DNA of 18,747 nucleotides. Source: Nitrospirota bacterium. Its GTDB lineage: Bacteria > Nitrospirota > JAOUDF01. The position numbers and the translations under genes were made by a program. The stretch lies in assembly GCA_029859385.1 (NCBI GenBank), contig JAOUDF010000027.1, positions 1 to 18,747 on the forward strand, read 5' to 3'. A model generated the notes under the pieces. It searched no databases, was not told the DNA's origin, and was given only the letters and a program-made list of their open reading frames with translations. Shown one piece after another: positions 14,299 to 18,747 of this stretch (within the stretch, counting starts at the first letter, position 1; every line of letters starts with the position of its first letter).

Positions 14299-14776
14299 CG
14301 ATGCCTTCTTTGATGAACTCGCACAAAAGGCCTCCCAGTCCCCGCGGAAGAGAAGTCATCACAACTTCCACAAGCAGCACGGCGAGCCGGTACAGCGGCT
14401 GTGCATCGCGCTGGACAGAGGGACCTATGTGCGGCCGCACAAGCACCCGGAGGCTAACAAGTGGGAGCTCATGCTGGTGCTAAGAGGCGCGGTGGAGCTG
14501 CTGATATTCAGCCGGTCCGGAGAGGTGCTCTCGCGTCTGCACCTGTCATCGGACGGCCCGGAGAGAGGCGTAGAAATTCGCAACAATACATGGCACACCG
14601 TATTTCCGCTGGAAGACGGCTCGGTGATCATCGAGGCCAAGGAAGGGCCGTACGCGCCGGTATCGCCGGACAGCTTTGCCCACTGGGCGCCGGAGGAGGG
14701 AAGTGACGAGGTGGCGGCGTTTCTGGAATGGGCGGGTCGAGCGAAGCCGGGGGATCGGTACAGGAAGACCGCATAG
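14282..14776 (+). CDS. WbuC-like cupin-fold metalloprotein
   Basis: A 164-residue protein. INDAFFDELAQKASQSPRKR followed by NFH and the PVQRLCIALDRGTYVRPHKH segment matches the WbuC family as I recall it. The cupin metal site is visible: H53 and H55 in RPHKHPE, E62 in WELMLVLRG, and H105 in NNTWHTVFP. WbuC genes usually sit in O-antigen or polysaccharide clusters; no catalytic role is established. GGAGG at 14271-14275 fits the ATG at 14282, placing the start inside the last 17 bases of the NodT gene, so it belongs to the exporter operon; the frame is open farther up to 14213 but without a matching N-terminus. This is an unusual partner for an exporter and may hint at a glycan or glycolipid substrate, which is inference. 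Confidence 0.85.
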   Translation: MIRRINDAFFDELAQKASQSPRKRSHHNFHKQHGEPVQRLCIALDRGTYVRPHKHPEANKWELMLVLRGAVELLIFSRSGEVLSRLHLSSDGPERGVEIRNNTWHTVFPLEDGSVIIEAKEGPYAPVSPDSFAHWAPEEGSDEVAAFLEWAGRAKPGDRYRKTA

Positions 14777-14870
14777 GTTGCTGAACATCTAGCCCGGATC
14801 TCTCCCCACACGGCTTTAAAAAACCCTGAGCAGCTGATAGAAGGTTCCGGGGGAAGGGTGGTGACATTGG

Positions 14871-14904
14871 AATCAGTCAGCATCGGAGCGTAGCGGAACT
14901 GATT
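14871..14904. repeat. Inverted repeat AATCAGT/ACTGATT with GAGCGTAGCGGA loop
   Basis: Seven bases (14871-14877) are complementary to 14898-14904 around a 20-base loop containing GGAGCGTAGCGGA. Loops with GAGCGTAGCG are frequent in REP-like elements, but there is one copy only here. It lies in the 160-base gap (14777-14936) between wbuC-like and the convergent lipoprotein gene, in which I see no other feature and no clear terminator. Confidence 0.4.
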
Positions 14905-14936
14905 TGTTACAGCACAGCAGAACTCAGCATAGAATC

Positions 14937-15383
14937 TTAATGCTGACTGTCCTTGCAGGGCCGAAATGCCTCTGTGGCGGATATGATCGAAAAATCACCT
15001 TGAAGTTTTTTTCTTCTCTCCAACAGGCCAAATTCAAGATCGATGAATACACGGTTGGGGGAGAATTGAACAGTGCCCGTGACCTCCGATAACTTGCGTC
15101 CACAGTACCAAAGTGCAATTTCATTTGCAGTCTGTAATCCATCAAGCTTGGTGACTCTTAGCTCAAAGGTTCTAGCTTGTTCATAGACAGTGAAGTCAAA
15201 TGGAATATGCATATTGCCGGTGTACCACGAATTTTCGCGAATCTCAATGGAATATATCGGCCGCTCAGAATGCAGGAGTGCTTTATTCTCAAAGTTGCTA
15301 CTGCTCCAGAAGAAGCATCCCCCCAATAGAAGAGATAAGCCAACTAGTATGCCTAACCGGCATAGAAAAGTGACTGATAACAT
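14937..15383 (-). CDS. Hypothetical lipoprotein, 148 residues
   Basis: I do not recognise the family. The N-terminus (MLSVTFLCRLGILVGLSLLL) is a signal peptide ending in the lipobox LGGC with Cys23, so the product is probably lipidated and held in the periplasm. The mature part has alternating strand-like segments (RPIYSIEIRENSW, HIPFDFTVYEQARTFELRVT, ANEIALWYCG, NRVFIDLEFGL), suggesting a small beta domain, with two further Cys near residues 93 and 143. Base composition is much more AT-rich than the genes on both sides, suggesting recent transfer. The ribosome site on the minus strand is weak (GAAG about 9 bases upstream). It converges on the exporter operon. The lipoprotein signal is the main support for it being real. 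Confidence 0.6.
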   Translation of the reverse strand: MLSVTFLCRLGILVGLSLLLGGCFFWSSSNFENKALLHSERPIYSIEIRENSWYTGNMHIPFDFTVYEQARTFELRVTKLDGLQTANEIALWYCGRKLSEVTGTVQFSPNRVFIDLEFGLLERRKKLQGDFSIISATEAFRPCKDSQH

Positions 15384-15516
15384 GATTTACTTCAATTCTT
15401 AGTATATAGTCGGTTCGGAAGTGACTGCCTGAACGAGCACCTTTGGAACTAGCACAACTCAACGTCAGTGACAATAACAATAATAATTTGGCATATGCAA
15501 CAAATTTATCGCTCAT
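15298..15516 (-). CDS. Possible short or decayed lipoprotein ORF upstream of the lipoprotein gene
   Basis: The 72-residue frame opens with MSDKFVAYAKLLLLLSLTLS and a Cys, resembling a lipoprotein signal, although Thr at -3 is atypical. After about residue 33 the sequence loses character and overlaps the next gene's start by 86 bases in a different phase. No ribosome-binding site is visible. It may be a truncated relative of the neighbouring lipoprotein, a short real lipoprotein, or chance. Confidence 0.25.
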   Translation of the reverse strand: MSDKFVAYAKLLLLLSLTLSCASSKGARSGSHFRTDYILRIEVNHVISHFSMPVRHTSWLISSIGGMLLLEQ

Positions 15517-15568
15517 TCTGCAGAAAGGGTGAATAGCGAGCCAATAAAGAACTGTCTGTTGCCATAAC

Positions 15569-15597
15569 TTTACAAAACTGCCGCCCTGGCATACACT
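15569..15597 (+). promoter_or_regulatory. Putative psiE-rluD promoter
   Basis: TTTACA at 15569-15574 and TACACT at 15592-15597 have a 17-base spacer. The predicted start would lie about 20 bases before the TTG at 15625. A lone CTGTC (15552-15556) upstream is a Pho-box half at best; I see no full Pho box. Confidence 0.4.
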
Positions 15598-15624
15598 GGA
15601 CGCGTCATTAACGAGGAGGCCACG

Positions 15625-16110
15625 TTGAACCCGGCAGCAGAGAGCGAGAACCCGTCACAAAAAAGCGATGCATACCATCGCATTCTGGGCCTGTTCCGCC
15701 GGTTTATCTTCAAGGTCAACGACATCCTTCACGGCCTGGTGGCGCTGGTGCTCCTGCTGGCGGCGGGTGCCACGATATGGTCCAGCCTCAGCCACTTCAC
15801 CTCCATCAGTACTGCATCGATCCTTAGCCTGGTCAACGACATCCTCTTCGTGGTGATCATCCTTGAGCTGCTCTGGACCATGATCACCTACCTGAAGCGA
15901 CAGGAATTCCCCATCGCCTCGTTCATCTTCATCGGCATCATCTCCAGTATCCGCCGCATGCTCCTTATCGAGGCCCAGGTATCGATGGGCGGCGACGCGG
16001 CGGCGGCCAACTTCGATCACCAGATGCTGGAACTGGGTGTTTCAACGGCGATAGTACTGATCCTCTCTATCAGCTACTACCTCATCAGCAGGGCTTCAAA
16101 AGCAAAATGA
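15625..16110 (+). CDS. PsiE-like phosphate-starvation family membrane protein
   Basis: A 161-residue inner-membrane protein with four predicted helices (about 35-55, 66-90, 97-115, 135-155). The ILSLVNDILFVVIILELLWT and FIFIGIISSIRRMLLIEA segments match the PsiE (phosphate-starvation-inducible E) family; the biochemical role is unknown. The start is a TTG at 15625 with a strong GAGGAGG at 15613-15619 five bases upstream, and no ATG suits. Phosphate control is not evident from the upstream DNA. The stop overlaps the rluD-like start (ATGA at 16107-16110), so the two are cotranslated, which links a membrane protein with a ribosome-modifying enzyme for no obvious reason. Confidence 0.85.
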   Translation: MNPAAESENPSQKSDAYHRILGLFRRFIFKVNDILHGLVALVLLLAAGATIWSSLSHFTSISTASILSLVNDILFVVIILELLWTMITYLKRQEFPIASFIFIGIISSIRRMLLIEAQVSMGGDAAAANFDHQMLELGVSTAIVLILSISYYLISRASKAK

Positions 16111-17039
16111 CGCAGACCCGCCGCCTGTCGGTCGCCCACGAACACGAGGGCACGCGCCTCGATCATCTGGTTGCCATCCTCTGCCCTGACCTCTCCCGCA
16201 GCCGCGTCCAGAAACTGGTAGAAGACGGCCATATCACCATTGACGACAAACAAGTTAAGCCGAGCCACAAGGTGAAGGCGGATGAAAACATCTACGTGCA
16301 TGTTCCTGAGGCCGTACCGGTGGCGGTCGCTCCCCAGGCGATCCCGCTGGATATCCTCTATGAAGACCGCGACATCATCGTGGTAAACAAGCCGGCGGGG
16401 ATGGTGGTCCATCCGGCGGCGGGAAACTATGAAGGGACGCTGGTCAACGCCCTTCTGGCCCACTGCACCGACCTGGCGGGGATCGGCGGAGAGCTTCGGC
16501 CGGGTATCGTGCACCGGCTCGACAAGGGTACCTCGGGTGTAATGGTGGTGGCGAAAAACGACGAGGCCCATCGGGAGCTTACTACCCAGTTCAGGCAGCG
16601 GACGGTAAAGAAGGAGTACCGGGCGCTGGTGATGGGCGACCCGCCGGAGGAGGGAAAGATCGAGCTGGCTATCGGCCGTCACCACCGCGACAGGAAGAAG
16701 ATGTCGGCCCGGACAAGGCACGGCAAGGAGGCGGTGAGTGAATTCAAGGTATTGGAGCGATTCGGCGATGCGGCCCTGGTAACGGTAATTATCGCCACGG
16801 GCAGGACGCACCAGATTCGTGTGCACATGGCCCATCTGGGCTATCCCGTTGCGGGGGATGACACCTATGGCGGCGGTCGGACAATGACGGTGGGCAAGAC
16901 GAAAATACCGCGCCTCATGCTGCATGCGGCGCGGCTGTCGTTCACTCATCCCGACGGAAGGGTAATGAATTTTGAGGCTGAGGTACCCGACGACATGAAA
17001 GGTGCGCTGGACGCACTGCGACGTCGCGGGTATCGCTGA
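16107..17039 (+). CDS. rluD: RluA/RluD family 23S rRNA pseudouridine synthase
   Basis: A 310-residue enzyme (E. coli RluD has 326). The N-terminal S4 RNA-binding domain (residues about 15-65, RLDHLVAILCPDLSRSRVQK) precedes the catalytic domain. GIVHRLDKGTSGVMVVAKN holds the catalytic Asp139, the same number as in E. coli RluD. GRTHQIRVHMAHLGYPVAGD and LHAARLSFTHP follow as the other family motifs. RluD modifies U1911, U1915 and U1917 of helix 69; the S4 domain and full length favour RluD over RluA, but exact targets cannot be fixed from sequence. Translation is coupled to the PsiE-like gene by a 4-base overlap. It converges on lpxC with only 32 bases between stops and no clear terminator. Confidence 0.9.
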   Translation: MTQTRRLSVAHEHEGTRLDHLVAILCPDLSRSRVQKLVEDGHITIDDKQVKPSHKVKADENIYVHVPEAVPVAVAPQAIPLDILYEDRDIIVVNKPAGMVVHPAAGNYEGTLVNALLAHCTDLAGIGGELRPGIVHRLDKGTSGVMVVAKNDEAHRELTTQFRQRTVKKEYRALVMGDPPEEGKIELAIGRHHRDRKKMSARTRHGKEAVSEFKVLERFGDAALVTVIIATGRTHQIRVHMAHLGYPVAGDDTYGGGRTMTVGKTKIPRLMLHAARLSFTHPDGRVMNFEAEVPDDMKGALDALRRRGYR

Positions 17040-17071
17040 AGTCTTTTTGAGAGCCTGGCCGGAGGGTCTAT

Positions 17072-18004
17072 CTAGGCGGCTATTTCGGGGACGAGGTGAT
17101 GCGTTGCGTGGGGCTTCTCGGTGTATTCCTCTTCCTGCGAGGGGTCCGAAATAACCACCCAGCTTTCCCTGTCTTCCAGTATCTTCGTGACCAGCTTCGT
17201 GTTGAGGGCATGGCCCGACTTTGACGCCACCAGGTGGCCGACGAAGGGCATGCCGATCAGCGAAAGGTCGCCGATGGAGTCGAGGATCTTGTGCCGGACG
17301 AACTCGTCCTTGTAGCGCAGACCACCGTCGTTGAGTATCCGGTAGTCGGCGATCACGATGGCGTTGTCGAGGGAACCGCCCTTGGCGAGGCCGTGCTCGC
17401 GGAGCAGTTCCACTTCCTTGAGGAAACCGAAGGTCCTCGCCCGGGCGATCTCCCTGGTGAAATTGTCCTCGCTCATGTAATAGGAGAGGCACTGCTCACC
17501 GAGTACCGGGTGATGAAAATCGATGGAGTAGGTGATAACCGGCTGACCGGAGGGTTCGATGAAGATGCTCTTCCCCTCTTCGGACACCGCCACCTTCTTG
17601 ACGATCTTCAGGTAGGGCTGGAACTTCCGCTGGCTCACGATCCCCGCCTTGTTCAGGAGGAAGATGAACGGCGTTGCGCTGCCGTCCATGACCGGGACTT
17701 CTGAAGTATCGAGATCGACGAATATATTGTCGATGGCCAGGCCGCTGAGGGCGGCGAGGAGGTGTTCCACCGTCTGCACGATGACACCGTTTCGCCCCAG
17801 GGTGGTGGCAAACCTCGTATCGACGACATTGCTGATATCGGCCTTGATGAAGACGTCTGCGCCACGGTCTTTGCGGACAAAGACCACTCCCGTATCCTCG
17901 GGGGCAGGACGAAGCGTCATGGTCACCTTTTCACCGGAGTGGAGCCCGATGCCGGTGCAGCTGATCTGATCTTTTATGGTTCTCTGAAATCTCAAGTTAT
18001 GCAT
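17072..18004 (-). CDS. lpxC: UDP-3-O-acyl-N-acetylglucosamine deacetylase
   Basis: LpxC removes the N-acetyl group from UDP-3-O-acyl-GlcNAc, the committed step of lipid A synthesis, in the cytosol. From the ATG at 18004 the protein has 310 residues (E. coli 305). Zinc ligands and catalytic residues are visible: E80-H81 in VEHLLAAL, H238 and D242 in RHKILDSIGD, and H265 in SGHALN. MHNLRFQRTIKDQISCTGIG is the family N-terminus. The frame is open upstream to 18106, but that leader has no LpxC character and is rejected. The AGGA ribosome site lies directly against the start codon, unusually tight, which might mean weak initiation. The gene is alone on the minus strand, away from cell-division or lpx neighbours. 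Confidence 0.95.
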   Translation of the reverse strand: MHNLRFQRTIKDQISCTGIGLHSGEKVTMTLRPAPEDTGVVFVRKDRGADVFIKADISNVVDTRFATTLGRNGVIVQTVEHLLAALSGLAIDNIFVDLDTSEVPVMDGSATPFIFLLNKAGIVSQRKFQPYLKIVKKVAVSEEGKSIFIEPSGQPVITYSIDFHHPVLGEQCLSYYMSEDNFTREIARARTFGFLKEVELLREHGLAKGGSLDNAIVIADYRILNDGGLRYKDEFVRHKILDSIGDLSLIGMPFVGHLVASKSGHALNTKLVTKILEDRESWVVISDPSQEEEYTEKPHATHHLVPEIAA

Positions 18005-18031
18005 TCCTGAATAAGAAAATGGCCAAATAGT

Positions 18032-18060
18032 CCGGATGCCTAACAAGCAAACCGGATGCC
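18032..18060. repeat. Direct repeat CCGGATGCC, 20 bp apart, in the lpxC leader
   Basis: Identical 9-bp copies lie at 18032-18040 and 18052-18060, 28 bases upstream of the lpxC start. A 20-bp period places them on the same face of the helix, as for a protein binding in tandem. Read on the lpxC strand the copies are GGCATCCGG. It could also lie within the leader RNA. Confidence 0.55.
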
Positions 18061-18138
18061 ATTTTTCAGGCTTTCTGGAAACAAATTTCGCATCCCCTTG
18101 AAACATGTTGCAAATTCAGGGGGTTAGAGCAAACAAAA

Positions 18139-18154
18139 TGTGACAAAAGTCACG
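18139..18154. promoter_or_regulatory. CRP/FNR-type site TGTGA-N6-TCACG
   Basis: TGTGA at 18139-18143 and TCACG at 18150-18154 match the CRP consensus TGTGA-N6-TCACA in 9 of 10 positions. The central part is also a perfect GTGAC/GTCAC inverted repeat around AAAA. It sits in the lpxC/macro-domain divergent region, 135 bases from the lpxC start and 214 from the macro-domain start. Assigned by pattern only. Confidence 0.4.
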
Positions 18155-18184
18155 CAGTTGCCTGGTCTCATCCCTTCGGCTCTG

Positions 18185-18233
18185 TTGTCAAAAAGACAAT
18201 AATGAAAGTGGGTGTGCTTTTTACACCCCACTT
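18185..18233. promoter_or_regulatory. Two adjacent inverted repeats upstream of the macro-domain gene
   Basis: TTGTC/GACAA (18185-18189 with 18195-18199) is followed by AAGTGGGTGT/ACACCCCACTT (18206-18215 with 18223-18233, one bulged base, 7-base loop). No U-tract follows in either direction, so a terminator is unlikely. These may be operators or a leader hairpin. The rest of the 18005-18367 gap shows only a weak -10-like TATAGT at 18303-18308 without a good -35. Confidence 0.4.
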
Positions 18234-18367
18234 GTTCGCCCTCATTGCCGGTCCGGTAGCGGAAGTCGCCCGATACCCTGACCGGTTATGTTACCATCTT
18301 GTTATAGTGCAACCATCCGTCACAATTCTGGAACATATGCGAGAGAGGGTCGAAAGGAGGGGTCGTC

Positions 18368-18747
18368 ATGCGCATACAGGTGGGGAATGCGACAGTTGAG
18401 CTGGTAGAGGGAGACATTACCCGGCAGGATACGGAGGCCATCGTCAACGCCGCCAATTCGAGCCTCCTGGGTGGAGGAGGCGTCGACGGGGCGATCCATC
18501 GGGCGGGTGGGCCACAGATACTGGAAGAATGCAGGAAGATCGGGGGATGCCCCACGGGCGAAGCGCGCATAACCGGCGGCGGAAGGCTGCCCGCCCACTT
18601 CGTGATCCATACGGTGGGCCCCATATACCGGGACGGCGCCCACGGCGAGCCGGAGCTGCTGGCCTCGGCCTATCGGAGCAGCCTGGAACTGGCGTCCGGG
18701 AAGGGTATCCGCAGCATCGCCTTCCCCTCCATCTCCACCGGTGCCTA
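18368..18747 (+). CDS. Macro-domain protein (ADP-ribosyl hydrolase type), N-terminal part
   Basis: The frame is open from the ATG at 18368 to the right edge, giving 126 residues of a cytosolic macro domain. A strong AAGGAGG at 18354-18360, 7 bases before the ATG, fixes the start. Visible motifs are GDIT (15-18), VNAANSSLLGGGGVDGAIHR (26-45), GEARITGGGRLPAH with FVIHTVGP, and FPSISTGA near the edge. The catalytic-type Asn (N30) and Asp (D40) and the glycine-rich ADP-ribose loop are those of MacroD/YmdB-like enzymes, which hydrolyse O-acetyl-ADP-ribose or remove mono-ADP-ribose from acidic residues. About a third of the domain is missing at the edge, so a fusion partner cannot be excluded. It stands divergent to lpxC. 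Confidence 0.92.
   Translation, partial: MRIQVGNATVELVEGDITRQDTEAIVNAANSSLLGGGGVDGAIHRAGGPQILEECRKIGGCPTGEARITGGGRLPAHFVIHTVGPIYRDGAHGEPELLASAYRSSLELASGKGIRSIAFPSISTGA

Noticed and set aside
15550..15575. Pho box upstream of the PsiE-like gene
   Set aside because: Only one CTGTC half matches; the second half is too far from consensus.
17040..17071. Bidirectional terminator between rluD and lpxC
   Set aside because: A short T-run (17043-17048) is present but no stable stem could be found beside it.
16077..17492. Long minus-strand open frame (471 codons) across rluD and lpxC
   Set aside because: It covers two certain genes in the wrong frame and has no family resemblance.
18005..18106. Upstream start for lpxC at 18106
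   Set aside because: The 34-residue leader is unlike LpxC and would span the direct repeats; the family starts at the MHNLRFQRT methionine.

Overview
The window is about 18.7 kb of GC-rich DNA from a Gram-negative bacterium. lpxC (lipid A synthesis), a NodT-type outer-membrane factor and several lipoprotein signals establish the Gram-negative envelope. Gene content and style (archease-RtcB pair, YifB/ComM-type ATPase, long GH77 enzyme, split ABC exporter with TetR regulator, many short hairpin repeats) suggest a deltaproteobacterium of the Geobacter/Desulfuromonadales kind. That placement is inference from remembered gene content, not from a search.

Layout, left to right. Positions 1-150 hold the end of a DUF3012 lipoprotein. 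Positions 285-2188 hold an RNA-ligation pair, archease then RtcB, separated by a 42-bp near-perfect palindrome. Positions 2286-4627 hold a small AT-rich conserved hypothetical gene with its own promoter, a YbgC-type thioesterase and a YifB/ComM ATPase. Positions 4662-8069 hold a 4-alpha-glucanotransferase with a C-terminal extension, a membrane-anchored J-domain protein and a small TPR-like protein. Positions 8189-8887 hold a four-helix-bundle protein interrupted by tandem 9-bp repeats.

Positions 8947-14776 form the main functional unit: a TetR/CecR-like regulator, ABC permease, ABC ATPase, HlyD-type adaptor, NodT-type outer-membrane lipoprotein and a WbuC-like cupin. Four of the five junctions are overlaps or short gaps broken only by repeats. 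Together they make a tripartite ABC exporter (DevBCA/MacAB-like) reaching from the inner to the outer membrane. A palindrome between the -35 and -10 hexamers upstream of tetR suggests autorepression.

Positions 14777-15620 are AT-richer and hold one or two small lipoprotein genes on the minus strand. Positions 15625-17039 hold a PsiE-like membrane protein overlapping an RluD-type pseudouridine synthase. Convergent to these is lpxC (17072-18004, minus). A 363-bp divergent intergenic region with several symmetric motifs separates lpxC from a macro-domain gene that runs off the right edge.

The most notable non-coding structure is a set of three head-to-head hairpin pairs (2978-3054, 10776-10853, 11631-11709). 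All six units share the same flanks, CCGG core and GAAA loop. Two stem versions differ at three base pairs, all exchanged with full compensation. Two of the three pairs lie inside the exporter operon. I see no transposase, reverse transcriptase, CRISPR array, tRNA or rRNA, and no convincing new defence system. The best candidates for new biology are the repeat elements and the repeat-split four-helix-bundle gene.
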